Shown in pieces: positions 28,596 through 37,924 of a DNA stretch of 64,000 nucleotides (the stretch's first letter is position 1; every line of letters starts with the position of its first letter). The stretch spans positions 248,001 through 312,000 of the forward strand of contig NC_006049.2 in NCBI RefSeq assembly GCF_000006445.2, read 5' to 3'. The stretch is from Debaryomyces hansenii CBS767. Taxonomy: Eukaryota; Ascomycota; Pichiomycetes; Serinales; Debaryomycetaceae. The position numbers and the translations under genes are program-made. The notes beneath the pieces were generated by a model. That model saw nothing but the letters and a program-made list of their open reading frames with translations. It made no database searches and was not told where the DNA came from.

Positions 28596-29672
28596 ATGAT
28601 TGAATTACATGTATGGGGACATGATTCCACTATATCTGTTATATCTCCAGAGTGTTTAGCAAGTTCATGGCTCCTCAATTTACATTTGAAGCCGCAAAAT
28701 ATACCATTTAAAATTGTAACTTCATCAAATACAAATTTATCTGAAACTGATAAGCTTCCACTTTTACTAGTATCTAACGAAGAATGTGCAAGTGAACGAT
28801 ACGAGGGATTCCATAATATTTCACAATATATTTCTAGTAATTTTGATACCGAACACTCCACTGGAAATGACATTAAATATGTACCAAATCACAATTTGTC
28901 TTCGTCTGAACAAAAGCTAATCAATAGTAGTTTGACATCCTTCATTGAAAATAAGATCCATAATATAAGTCAATATAATTTGTATATAAACACGAAGAAC
29001 TATGAAAAGTATACACGGAAGTTATTTCAGAAATTCTTCCCATTTCCAATGATGTACAACCAACCACTAAAATTCTACCATTCTGCCCAGAGACAGGTAC
29101 AAGTTATAGGATTGAACTCCAACAACCCAGGATTTTTTAGTATATCGGGGTCTGAAGCGGTAGCTCAGACAGAATATTTCAACGACGAAAACGACGATGA
29201 TGATGCTGAGGCTGATCCAGTCGCTATAAGTTCCTTGCATGAGAAGCAATTATTAGCAAAATCCAAACGTAAAGATTTGTTGAAGGAGTCAAGAAATTCA
29301 TTAAAATGCTTGAACCTAGTGAACGAATACATAGACTACGTTGTGCTGTTATATCAGGAACTCAATTCCTTTAACAAGCCTGATGAATTCTCGTATTTAT
29401 TTTCTGATAAAGCTTCCAATGCCATATCTTCCTCCGAATTGCTATTTTTCGCCTACATACATTCGCTTTGTCTCCCAGAGCTTCCTGACAAGTTTATTGT
29501 TAACTACCTTACTTTGAAGTATCCGAAATTCCTCACATTCATATACGACACTACATCCAAGTTAAACGAAAGCCTATACAAAGAAAAATCGATATTCCGT
29601 GAACCTGAAGGAATTGAAGTTCCTAACTTATGGAATGAGTTGATATATTCAACGGGGTATGTTAAATATTAA
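28596..29672 (+). CDS. SAM37: Mitochondrial SAM complex subunit Sam37 (metaxin family)
   Basis: Predicted 358 residues from the ATG at 28596. Sam37 is the metaxin-like subunit of the outer-membrane sorting and assembly machinery that inserts beta-barrel proteins and links it to the TOM complex. The N-terminus (MIELHVWGHDSTISVISPECLAS) begins a thioredoxin/GST-like fold as in metaxins, followed by NISQYISSNF and a helical C-terminal half with LFFAYIHSLCLPELPDKF, typical of the GST-C part. An acidic linker (DENDDDDAEAD) lies near residue 200. Length is close to the 327 of S. cerevisiae. It is divergently paired with RNA14, the same arrangement as in S. cerevisiae, which supports the name. A Puf3-like UGUACAUA lies just after the stop codon. 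Confidence 0.87.
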   Translation: MIELHVWGHDSTISVISPECLASSWLLNLHLKPQNIPFKIVTSSNTNLSETDKLPLLLVSNEECASERYEGFHNISQYISSNFDTEHSTGNDIKYVPNHNLSSSEQKLINSSLTSFIENKIHNISQYNLYINTKNYEKYTRKLFQKFFPFPMMYNQPLKFYHSAQRQVQVIGLNSNNPGFFSISGSEAVAQTEYFNDENDDDDAEADPVAISSLHEKQLLAKSKRKDLLKESRNSLKCLNLVNEYIDYVVLLYQELNSFNKPDEFSYLFSDKASNAISSSELLFFAYIHSLCLPELPDKFIVNYLTLKYPKFLTFIYDTTSKLNESLYKEKSIFREPEGIEVPNLWNELIYSTGYVKY

Positions 29673-29693
29673 CGTATTTACTCAAGTCCATAT

Positions 29694-29701
29694 TGTACAT
29701 A
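29694..29701 (+). promoter_or_regulatory. Puf3-like 3'UTR element of SAM37
   Basis: TGTACATA fits the core UGUANAUA, 21 nt beyond the SAM37 stop. It lacks the favoured C at -2, so it is weaker than the MTF1 site. Confidence 0.45.
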
Positions 29702-29771
29702 GTGTAATCGATAACATCCGTTCAGTTTTGCCCTATCTTGTATGTTTAGTCTATATTTGGCTAATACAAAG

Positions 29772-29779
29772 TTACCCGG
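29772..29779 (+). promoter_or_regulatory. Reb1-type site
   Basis: TTACCCGG matches the general regulatory factor Reb1 consensus TTACCCG. It lies 100 nt after SAM37 and about 790 nt before PSG1, so it could act as a roadblock terminator, nucleosome-depleting element or distal promoter site. Confidence 0.35.
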
Positions 29780-30293
29780 TTTTTCGTTAGTAGTTTGTTT
29801 TCTCATCGCTTCGATTTTATCACTATTTTTAATTAATTACTTCTGTTTTCTTTTACTTACAACTAACTAAACTTCAAAGAATATAGATTAATATACATCC
29901 TATATTGACATCCAACTGCATAATGTAAAGAGGCGCGATATAAAGCGTATTTATTTTTTTTATTATTGGCTCAAAAGCGATCTTCAGCTTGTTGAATTTA
30001 TTTACTTTATGTATGTTCTCTATAGTTCATATCCATGAACATTTCTCTGGCAATCTTAGCATAGTTTCATTTTATACTAAAGTCAATGTATCTAATGATG
30101 GAATTTACTTGCCAAATATCAATTTCAATCCATACTATTTAAGTATCACTATTCTCCTGGTAGAATGTGAAGTTTACTGCTTATTTAGAGGATTTACATC
30201 TATATAATATCCTCCGTCATGGGTATTAAGCCGTTCGTAGGCATCCATTTAGTACCGGCATCTGTAATTACCGAGAGCATTCAACCGTTGACC

Positions 30294-30301
30294 GTCACGT
30301 G
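30294..30301 (+). promoter_or_regulatory. Cbf1/E-box site upstream of PSG1
   Basis: GTCACGTG is a perfect RTCACRTG match, 266 nt before the PSG1 start. Cbf1 or another bHLH factor could bind; which one cannot be told from sequence. Confidence 0.35.
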
Positions 30302-30566
30302 TGTTTATTATTGATTCACACCCCTTTAGTAAATACAGTGTCTACCATATACTGTTCAGTGGATAATCCTAGGGATCATGGTTGTCGCTATCTAACATAC
30401 GTAAGTAAACCCGCGATCTGTAGAGGTATATTTACCGGAAAATCCGAATCGATGATTTCTGTTCAATGGTCTGAGTGATTTAAAAATGCGCGAGAATTAT
30501 AAAAACCGATCAAAATGAAAAACATATCAAAGCTATCTCTCTTTTCAAGTTCGATATAGGATAACG

Positions 30567-31952
30567 ATGAAGTTATTGAAATTATTTACACTTGCTATCT
30601 TAGCAGTTGAATCTAATGCTTTAACTATCACTCAACCACCGAAGGCCACGGATGCGATAGAGGCTACAGGGGCCACGGAGGCCACAGAGGCTCCAAGGCT
30701 AGCAAAGAGGGCCAGGGTGAAGGAAAAGATCTATGGTAAGGGATACCAGGAGCAACAGGCTCAAAAAGAAGGAAAAGGTGAACCGAGTACAACAAAGATT
30801 CCAAAGCCGTGGGCGAGAACAATTACATCGGTTTCATCCACCAAGGTTGTGCTTGTTAAGCCAACAGTTATTGCTGGTGTTACATTTAGTACCCGTCCAC
30901 CAAAGACGACCAATGGATTGGAAAATTGGGTCAGTTTGCAGAAAGATGGTTCACCTAAAACCATAAAACCAGAACATAAGGGTGGGCAAATAAAGAATGG
31001 AAAACCAGATTATGGAACATGGTTCGGTACTGCGTCCATAATTCCAATGGGGAAAGATGACATCAAAGCTGAAAATATGGAGGAAGACGAGGTCTATGAG
31101 CATCATGAATATATCGCCGAAGACCCAACGTACCATGAATTGAACCCTATAATTAGATGTACGCCCGATAGATACTTCAAAAGGGGTATGGGCAAACATG
31201 TTAATTCTGAACCTTTCTGTACGCCACATGAGAACCAACAATTGAAAATGGACAAGACATATTTTATTACGTGGTTTAGTAGGTATTTTAAAGACGCCAA
31301 AAAAGTCAGGGTTCATTTATCGTTCCTTAAGGAATCTGCTAGACAAAAGGGTTTGAAGCGTTCGCTCGAAGATGATTCGGAAAGTGAACAAAATCTTACC
31401 AAAAGATCATCTCTTGAAAAAGGGGCTACTATCAAAGAATCTTCATTTTTCTATTCTGACTGGCTTGATGTCGAAGAGGGAATGTTCCCTGTCACAATCT
31501 TGGAAGAATGGTTTGGAAAAAAGGATTGGTACAGGAAAGTCTTAATTTCTCTTCAACCAGATAATGTTGATGATGAGGAATTCGATTACACCAAGGACGC
31601 TGTGATAGTCGAGATTATTAAGGGTGCAGTGGTCAGTAAAGGCCAGTTCGCGGATCTTAAGAAATTAGAAGAAAAATGGAAAAATGACGGTATGAATGTC
31701 GAATACGAAGACTCATCTCCCTACGAAAAGTACTACATCATGATGGCTGTTCCATCCTGTGTTGCCCTTTTTGGTTTAGGTATGTACATCTTTGTCATGA
31801 TCAACAATAAGAATATTGATTTAAGTCATTTAAAGAAAAGACAGTCTGCCGGAAGAAAGACGACCCACAGAAGGATTCCTTTCAAAAAGAAGACGACTCC
31901 GTACTCGGAATTACCGCAGTATAAGAACGATGCTGTCACGAAGGCTGATTAA
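30567..31952 (+). CDS. PSG1: Type I membrane protein Psg1-like (Golgi Pma1 stabilisation)
   Basis: Predicted 461 residues. A signal peptide (MKLLKLFTLAILAVESNA), a large lumenal domain, one membrane segment at about 389-412 (MMAVPSCVALFGLGMYIFVMI) and a basic 49-residue cytoplasmic tail define a type I protein. Psg1 of S. cerevisiae acts in the Golgi to protect the plasma-membrane proton pump Pma1 and is cleaved by Kex2. Matching features are VVLVKPTVIAGVTFS, WVSLQKDGSPKTI and NPIIRCTPDRYFKRGMGK. Dibasic Kex2-type sites occur at LAKR (45-48) and in the middle at LKRS and LTKR. The tail contains SELPQY, an LPxY motif that could bind Rsp5. The identification rests on recalled conserved blocks and topology. 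Confidence 0.75.
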   Translation: MKLLKLFTLAILAVESNALTITQPPKATDAIEATGATEATEAPRLAKRARVKEKIYGKGYQEQQAQKEGKGEPSTTKIPKPWARTITSVSSTKVVLVKPTVIAGVTFSTRPPKTTNGLENWVSLQKDGSPKTIKPEHKGGQIKNGKPDYGTWFGTASIIPMGKDDIKAENMEEDEVYEHHEYIAEDPTYHELNPIIRCTPDRYFKRGMGKHVNSEPFCTPHENQQLKMDKTYFITWFSRYFKDAKKVRVHLSFLKESARQKGLKRSLEDDSESEQNLTKRSSLEKGATIKESSFFYSDWLDVEEGMFPVTILEEWFGKKDWYRKVLISLQPDNVDDEEFDYTKDAVIVEIIKGAVVSKGQFADLKKLEEKWKNDGMNVEYEDSSPYEKYYIMMAVPSCVALFGLGMYIFVMINNKNIDLSHLKKRQSAGRKTTHRRIPFKKKTTPYSELPQYKNDAVTKAD

Positions 31953-32128
31953 TTGTTCCTTGTTTATAGAATATATGATTATATATACGTATTGAAAGTC
32001 CGATAACGATCCACGTGATCATACTAATAAATAACTATCGAGGTAATAATCTCATCGCCATACAACATATCCTACTTAAATTACCGTCAGGGTTGATCCT
32101 TGTTTATTTTAAAATCCATCTGTCTTGC

Positions 32129-33595
32129 ATGAATATGGTAGATTTAAGTTTTACATTAAATCAGGGATGGTACCTTACGTTGTTATCGTCATCGCTATGT
32201 GTCTTAGGTTGCTTTGTGATATTCTTTGATGATATATATACGTTTGTATTCCCTAAATCGGTTACTAAGAAATATAATTTCCATTTAAAGGAGAATTATC
32301 TGTTTTTAAATGGAGCATTAGCATTTAGTTCTGGATGCTTATTATTCACGGCGCTTTTCAAATTATTACCAGAGGCTTTGGAATACTTTAACGATTTTAA
32401 TGAGCATGATAGAGCCGAAACAGATAAGATGCAAAAAAAGGAACTCAACTCTTATTTGATAATATCCTTCATCAGTGGAATCTTATTATGTTTTCTGTTT
32501 AATGCTGTGTTGCATTTGATAACTAGTCAATCGGTGGTGCATTGTAATCATGGCGGCGAGCAACATCTGCATAGCCATTCTCATGGTAATGATTTGGAAC
32601 TGGGACATGGAGAAAGTGTAAATAATGAGACGTTAAGCTCTAACGAGAGAGAAGATAATCATTCCCATACGCATGCAAACACAGGAGATGATACCGAAGC
32701 AGATATAGAAACCACGCCGTTGTTAGACGAACATAAACCGTTAATGAAGAAAAGGCCTTCGCTAATTCATTATTTCATGGCACACGATGGTGACGAGATG
32801 AGTCTTGGAGAATGTAAAGGGTATTCTTCGGCCGAAATGTGCTTGTTTAACAAAAATAAGCCGTCTGAATTGCATTTTTGCGAGATCCCAACACTCGCCA
32901 AATCGGCAGATCTTAATGACAATGAACTACGCGCTATACATTCTCCTCTGTCACGCTTCACTGGTGGTTCAAGCCATTCCCACAAGAATAACGCCGAATA
33001 TGCGCATCCATTCGAGGACCATGCATATCTGCAAGGTGAAGACCATAGCAATCACAAGCCTGACCATCACCACCACGTAAATACGCCCTTATCTCGTCTA
33101 TTGCTAATCGGAATCCAGACGACCTTGGCAATATCTTTACACAAGCTCCCAGAAGGCTTTATTACTTTTATTACGTCAGAGGCAAATCCCGACCTAGGCT
33201 TCCTGATATTCCTAAGTCTAGCGGCGCATAACTTCACCGAAGGTTTTCTGATGTGTCTACCACTATACTTTCTGTTTTCGTCGTCTCCTAAGGGTTTTGC
33301 AAAGCTTAAAGCTGTTACCATCAGTTCCATCCTAGGTGGCTTATCCCAGCCTTTAGGTGCTGTCGTAGGCTACTTTTTTCTAAAATACAATGACAAAGGT
33401 GATTCATTCAATATTCATAGTCTTAGTTTTGTGCTTGGTGTCGCTTTGGCCGTGACAAGTGGTTTTTTGACTGTGATCGGCCTTTCGATGTATGGCTCCT
33501 CCATTTCTTTTAATGGTGGAATGCTGAACTTGCTTTTGTTCTGGTGCATCCTAGGCATGTGCATAATTGGCTTGTCTTCTATTGCTAGTCATTAA
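32129..33595 (+). CDS. ZRT3: ZIP-family vacuolar zinc exporter Zrt3
   Basis: Predicted 488 residues from the ATG at 32129 (a second ATG follows at 32135). The ORF extends upstream only without an ATG. ZIP transporters move zinc into the cytosol; Zrt3 releases stored zinc from the vacuole. Three membrane segments at the N-terminus are followed by a long His-rich loop (HLHSHSHG, HSHTHANT, then DHHHHVN) and four or five further segments. The ZIP signature is visible in HKLPEGFITFIT and AAHNFTEGF, whose His and Glu residues form the metal site. Length is near the 503 residues of S. cerevisiae. The vacuolar importer ZRC1 is two genes downstream. I saw no ACCTTNAAGGT Zap1 element in the short 176-nt upstream gap. 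Confidence 0.85.
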   Translation: MNMVDLSFTLNQGWYLTLLSSSLCVLGCFVIFFDDIYTFVFPKSVTKKYNFHLKENYLFLNGALAFSSGCLLFTALFKLLPEALEYFNDFNEHDRAETDKMQKKELNSYLIISFISGILLCFLFNAVLHLITSQSVVHCNHGGEQHLHSHSHGNDLELGHGESVNNETLSSNEREDNHSHTHANTGDDTEADIETTPLLDEHKPLMKKRPSLIHYFMAHDGDEMSLGECKGYSSAEMCLFNKNKPSELHFCEIPTLAKSADLNDNELRAIHSPLSRFTGGSSHSHKNNAEYAHPFEDHAYLQGEDHSNHKPDHHHHVNTPLSRLLLIGIQTTLAISLHKLPEGFITFITSEANPDLGFLIFLSLAAHNFTEGFLMCLPLYFLFSSSPKGFAKLKAVTISSILGGLSQPLGAVVGYFFLKYNDKGDSFNIHSLSFVLGVALAVTSGFLTVIGLSMYGSSISFNGGMLNLLLFWCILGMCIIGLSSIASH

Positions 33596-33875
33596 GGGAC
33601 GTTTATACATCTATATATCAGTAATTTTGCATCTATTTTCAAATATACGCGCTATTTCTCTTCTACTATAAAACTTCAGTGTAACCTTCAGTACACACAA
33701 AAGCATCATCAATCATGTGGTCTGAAGAACATTATTAAAATATTGCCATTCCAGAACATATAGTGATAATATCCAAGTATTAATCTAATATATGTTCAAA
33801 ATTATACTGCTATAATACTACTAGACGTTTTCTATTAATATCACAAAGTTCTACAAAGAATAATATTCATAAAAT

Positions 33876-34934
33876 ATGATGGCGCATGAATTACCCTTAC
33901 TGATTCATACGAAGAAATCTAATCATAATGTCCCACCTTCCAAAGCTCCAAGTGCAAAAACCAACAAGCACAAACCTCTGAAAAGCGGTAGTGATGATAG
34001 AGGATTGCCTAACGGTGGTAAAGTGGATTTTGGGAATAAATCCGGCTCGCAGACGAATAAAAAGTCGAATAAGAAGACATCTAAGCACACGTCATCAAAC
34101 ACATCTAACAACAAAGGGGTGACTAGAGTATTGCCAGATGGAAGCAAGCCGAATTTTGGGAATGAATCCAGTCATCAGAATGGAGGTAATCATAAAAAAC
34201 AGAATAATGAGCCATGTTTACCTAATGGGGAGAAACCCAACTTTGGCGAAGGCTCCAAGTCCCATTCGAAAAAGAAAAATAACGACCATGTTCTTCCTAA
34301 TGGAGAAAAGCCTAACTTTTTTAACGAAAAGTCGTCTAAGAAAGCTACGAAACCCAAGGAAAAGAAGCCACTCATCACGGAAGATACGTATGCTGGTTCC
34401 TCGTTTCATTCCTCCCCTGCAGCATTAAATTTGCCAAAGCCGTCTTTCAAGACATCTCCGAAGACAAACGATGCTAAGCAACATACAACTGAGCCAAATT
34501 ATCACGTTAACCCTCAAGTTAATACACCACCTCAACATTCTGTTAATGTGCCTCCCCAACATCCTGTTACTACTTATCCGGCAGGGAATGGTGTACCAAA
34601 TATTCCTACTGTCCCTTCGAATCCAACTGCCTTTCCTCCTAGAAACCATTACGCTCAACCTGGTTTTTCGTACTATGCTACTCCCCAAGGTTACATCAAT
34701 TATCAATACCCTCAAGTACCACCTCCACCACCACCTCAGGGCGGTGTTTACCCAATGGTTGCACCCCAATATCAACAGCAACCACAACAACATCCGCAAC
34801 AACATCCACAACCACAACCACAACCACAACAACTACCACAACAACATCGTCCACATCATCTTCCTGCTATTGCTGCTCCGCAGCAAGGTCACAGAATCAG
34901 TTTTAATGAATTGTTGGGTTCCTCTAAGAGCTAG
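33876..34934 (+). CDS. EDC1: Edc1/Edc2-like mRNA decapping enhancer with four repeated motifs
   Basis: Predicted 352 residues, basic and disordered. S. cerevisiae Edc1 and Edc2 are small proteins that bind Dcp1 through a proline-rich motif and stimulate Dcp2 decapping of mRNA. Two signatures are present: the LPNGxKPNFG motif, and YAGSSF followed by NLPKPSF (residues 172-191), the Dcp1-binding element. In S. cerevisiae the first motif occurs once, as I recall it; here four versions start at residues 44, 86, 115 and 140. The C-terminal 150 residues are Pro/Gln-rich, with PPPPPP and QPQPQPQ runs, and end in RISFNELLGS, which may be a further short interaction motif. The start is the first of two ATGs (33876, 33879). 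S. cerevisiae EDC2 lies close to ZRG8 and FIR1, also in this window. Confidence 0.8.
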   Translation: MMAHELPLLIHTKKSNHNVPPSKAPSAKTNKHKPLKSGSDDRGLPNGGKVDFGNKSGSQTNKKSNKKTSKHTSSNTSNNKGVTRVLPDGSKPNFGNESSHQNGGNHKKQNNEPCLPNGEKPNFGEGSKSHSKKKNNDHVLPNGEKPNFFNEKSSKKATKPKEKKPLITEDTYAGSSFHSSPAALNLPKPSFKTSPKTNDAKQHTTEPNYHVNPQVNTPPQHSVNVPPQHPVTTYPAGNGVPNIPTVPSNPTAFPPRNHYAQPGFSYYATPQGYINYQYPQVPPPPPPQGGVYPMVAPQYQQQPQQHPQQHPQPQPQPQQLPQQHRPHHLPAIAAPQQGHRISFNELLGSSKS

Positions 34935-35522
34935 TCATTTTAATTCTCATCAATTAATATTTTTGTTGTCAAATTTGCCTGTTGCTACTGTTATGTTTGT
35001 TTTTATCGACTTTATTTCTTGGGTTTAGTTAAATTAGCTGGTTGAACTATGTACAATTTTTGTTATATTTTGTTATTTGGTTTTCCTACGGTTCCTAGTT
35101 AGAAGTTCAACATTTGGAGTTATAATATCGTTGTATTGCATGAATAGTTGTTCTACAGGGCAGAATATAACTATTTGCTGTAATATAATGCGGCTTTTAC
35201 AATTAAACACTTCGTCTAGAAGATGAATATTCACCATATTACAGATTTAAGTTTTTTTCATGTTTTGATTTTAAATTGGGTTAGTTTATTTTATTTGTTT
35301 TGAATACTTATACATGTCATTTTTTTTTAGCTTATCTGCATTTGAATATACTGGCTAGTTATATATATAAATATATAGTAACATTGGTCTGTATTTTTAT
35401 TTTTACAACAACTGTGGTTTCTGTCTTACTCTTCGCGATAATCCGTAAGTCCCAAAAAAAATATGTCATTTTGATTTTTTACTAATTGTATATGACAACA
35501 CATAAACTATTGCATTAGAAGT
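34935..35522. other. Intergenic region EDC1-ZRC1
   Basis: A 588-nt AT-rich tandem gap with several T-tracts (for example 35320-35329) holding the EDC1 3' flank and the ZRC1 promoter. I looked for a Zap1-type zinc-response element and found none. No RNA gene is evident. Confidence 0.55.
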
Positions 35523-36740
35523 ATGATGACCGGTAAGGAAGCAAGAATCACATTTCTTATAGTTTTGGATACATTTTTCTTCCTTTTGGAAGCTATTGTA
35601 GGCTATAGTGTTCACTCACTTGCATTAGTTGCTGATTCATTTCATATGCTAAATGACATTATTTCGTTGGTAATTGCATTATGGGCTGTTAGATATAAGA
35701 ACACTAAACCTGCTGATGGTAAGTATACTTATGGATGGCAAAGAGCTGAGATTTTAGGAGCACTTATTAATGCTGTTTTCCTTTTGGCGTTATGTTTTAC
35801 AATTGTTCTTGAAGCAATACAAAGATTTTTCGAACCACAAGAAATTACACAGCCTAAGTTGATATTGATTGTTGGTATTTGTGGCTTACTTAGTAACGGT
35901 GTTGGTTTAGTATTATTCCATGAGCATGGTCATTCTCACTCTCATGGTGGTTCAGAAGGTAACCACGGACATTCCCATGGCGACATTGAAGCTGGTGAAT
36001 CCGATGTTGCTAATGAAAGTCATGATCACAGTGAATCAAACTCTGACTTAATGGAATTTATGCCAAATAATGTTGTTGGTCGCTACAATGAGAATAGCCC
36101 ATTGATTAAAAATGATAATGCAGGGAAGAACAATGTTAAAAGAAAGTCCATGAATATGGAAGGTGTCTTTTTACATGTCTTGGGTGATGCTTTAGGAAAT
36201 GTTGGGGTCATTGCCACAGCGTTATTTATTTGGAAGACTGATTATTCTTGGAGATTTTATTTTGACCCAGTTATTTCTTTGCTTATAACAGTTATTATTT
36301 TTACTTCTGCATTATCATTATGTCGTAAATCATCCAAGATTCTTTTGCAAGCAACTCCAGCACATGTTAATTCAAATTTGATTTTAAACGAGATCATTAA
36401 GTTAGAATCAGTCAAATCTGTCCACGATTTTCATATTTGGAATTTGAATGAGGATATTTTAATCGCTTCATTGCATGTTGAATTGAACCATGGACCAGAA
36501 GTGAACAATACTTCAAACGATACTATAGATCAAATTGATAGAGTTACATTTGTCAACGCTGTCACGCAAGTGAGAGAAATTTTACATCGCTTTGGAATTC
36601 ATAGTGCTACGATCCAACCGGAATTTTCAAATGGCTCTAAAAAATTGAAAAAGAAAGCAAGTGCTTATGGTCAGACCAACATAGAGAATTGTATTGTTGA
36701 TGGTGCTTCAGGGTGTGACAATGATCAATGTTTAAAATGA
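35523..36740 (+). CDS. ZRC1: CDF-family vacuolar zinc importer Zrc1/Cot1
   Basis: Predicted 405 residues of the cation diffusion facilitator family, which exchanges protons for zinc (and cobalt) to load the vacuole. Six membrane segments are visible. The metal site is formed by HSLALVADSFHMLND in TM2 and HVLGDALGN in TM5, each giving an HxxxD pair. Between TM4 and TM5 is a His-rich cytosolic loop (HEHGHSHSHGG, NHGHSHGD). The C-terminal domain includes VKSVHDFHIWNLN, conserved in the family, and the tail has a Cys pair region (DGASGCDNDQC). Zrc1 and Cot1 are close paralogues in S. cerevisiae and cannot be told apart here. Neighbour ZRT3 moves zinc in the opposite direction across the same membrane. 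Confidence 0.9.
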   Translation: MMTGKEARITFLIVLDTFFFLLEAIVGYSVHSLALVADSFHMLNDIISLVIALWAVRYKNTKPADGKYTYGWQRAEILGALINAVFLLALCFTIVLEAIQRFFEPQEITQPKLILIVGICGLLSNGVGLVLFHEHGHSHSHGGSEGNHGHSHGDIEAGESDVANESHDHSESNSDLMEFMPNNVVGRYNENSPLIKNDNAGKNNVKRKSMNMEGVFLHVLGDALGNVGVIATALFIWKTDYSWRFYFDPVISLLITVIIFTSALSLCRKSSKILLQATPAHVNSNLILNEIIKLESVKSVHDFHIWNLNEDILIASLHVELNHGPEVNNTSNDTIDQIDRVTFVNAVTQVREILHRFGIHSATIQPEFSNGSKKLKKKASAYGQTNIENCIVDGASGCDNDQCLK

Positions 36741-36922
36741 TTATTTAGTGTACCCATACGTAGTTAAGATGGATTATATGAACTTTAGAATATAAAACCA
36801 ATTATAATTTGATTTATCGTTAGACTATTAATTGATTATATGTATTAGTATGTAGTTCACTACTAATTAACATTCAAACCTGTAATTTTCTGTAAATATC
36901 AAGAATATACCTAGGATTAATA

Positions 36923-37924
36923 TTAGGCCTTGCTCCTTGATCTAAATCGTTTAATTGCTGAAGTATATCCTTTCTTTTTTGGGCTCTTGATTTCAGATTG
37001 GCCATAACCAAATACATTAATTAAATCGTAGGAGTCGTCATCTTTCTCATCTACATTCAACGAGTTGAATGCGTCAAGGTCTTGTTCTACTGATGGTAGC
37101 TCCCTAACGGAATATATGTCGTCGTCAAGAAAATTAATCGAAGAACTTGGACTAATAGTAGACATTGTAGTAGTATCGCTGGGGAATCTAATTCTAGGTG
37201 TCTCCTCTAGTACAGGTAAATCAAAAAGTGGATCTTCACCTTCAGACTGCAATAACTGAGATAATTTATTATAAAACTTGAGCCATGTTAATTCTAGTTC
37301 AGGTGAGAAATGGTCTCGTCCAACCTGTTCTAGAATAGTTAACACCAATGCTTCACCAATCACGTTGTAATCGTTCATATCAAAGTTCCATATACGAGAA
37401 CATATTTTTCCCATCCCTAATAGTCCGGAACTATTATTATGAATGTTCTCTAATTCGGAGATATTCTCTAAATCGTAGATAATATTAGATATCAAACGTA
37501 TCAACTCAGGTAAATGGTCAAGCATTGTATCTTCAAATTTGGAATCATTGAAATCATTGTGGTAAGTGCCGTCTTCAGAGTCATGACTTAAACTTATATC
37601 TTGCAATAAATTAGACTTCCATTTAAAGACAAACTCCTTTGACCTTTCATCATCGATTTCCACAGAGCTTCCAGAGTTCATATTCATAACATCCAGCCTG
37701 GCAACCATTGGCATGACTGCAAGTAATAGATCATCCTCCTGTCTTGTATATGATATAGTCGAAGTATTAACTTGAGAGTTTGAACCAGCAAACCCTGAAG
37801 CTAATACTATCCCTAACAGACTCCATATCTTTTTAATCGCGTTAATTTCATTCAGGCTAAAATTCATCCCTGTATCGTCGAATGACAGAATCGTTGACGT
37901 CTGCTCTGTGTATACACCTGTCAT
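36923..37924 (-). CDS. Globin-fold protein without a recognisable proximal histidine (copy 1)
   Basis: Predicted 333 residues. The best match is to the globin fold, seen mainly in its last helices: NVIGEALVLTILEQVG, then FSPELELTWLKFYNKLSQLL, which follow the F-G-H helix pattern of neuroglobin and flavohaemoglobin. An N-terminal SLNEINAIKKIW fits helix A, with a long insertion after it. The proximal histidine, expected about 14 residues before the conserved Gly190, is Ser176 here, so haem binding is doubtful. S. cerevisiae has a single distant globin-like protein (YNL234W). The C-terminal ~100 residues are disordered and acidic, ending in a basic patch (SAIKRFRSRSKA). The next gene upstream on the same strand is also globin-like. 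Function is unknown. Confidence 0.55.
   Translation of the reverse strand: MTGVYTEQTSTILSFDDTGMNFSLNEINAIKKIWSLLGIVLASGFAGSNSQVNTSTISYTRQEDDLLLAVMPMVARLDVMNMNSGSSVEIDDERSKEFVFKWKSNLLQDISLSHDSEDGTYHNDFNDSKFEDTMLDHLPELIRLISNIIYDLENISELENIHNNSSGLLGMGKICSRIWNFDMNDYNVIGEALVLTILEQVGRDHFSPELELTWLKFYNKLSQLLQSEGEDPLFDLPVLEETPRIRFPSDTTTMSTISPSSSINFLDDDIYSVRELPSVEQDLDAFNSLNVDEKDDDSYDLINVFGYGQSEIKSPKKKGYTSAIKRFRSRSKA

Larger units (their letters stand above)
29673..30566. other. Long intergenic region SAM37-PSG1
   Basis: An 894-nt tandem gap. It holds the SAM37 3' flank with a Puf3-like element, a perfect Reb1-type TTACCCGG (29772..29779), and near PSG1 a Cbf1/E-box GTCACGTG (30294..30301) and a TATAAA-like stretch. 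The middle (about 29950-30200) is AT-rich with no ATG-initiated ORF of merit. A non-coding transcript starting or ending at the Reb1 site is possible but not shown. Confidence 0.5.

Noticed and set aside
31953..35522. Zap1 zinc-response elements near ZRT3 and ZRC1
   Set aside because: No ACCTTNAAGGT was found in either upstream region; AACCTTCAG near 33685 is only a half-site.
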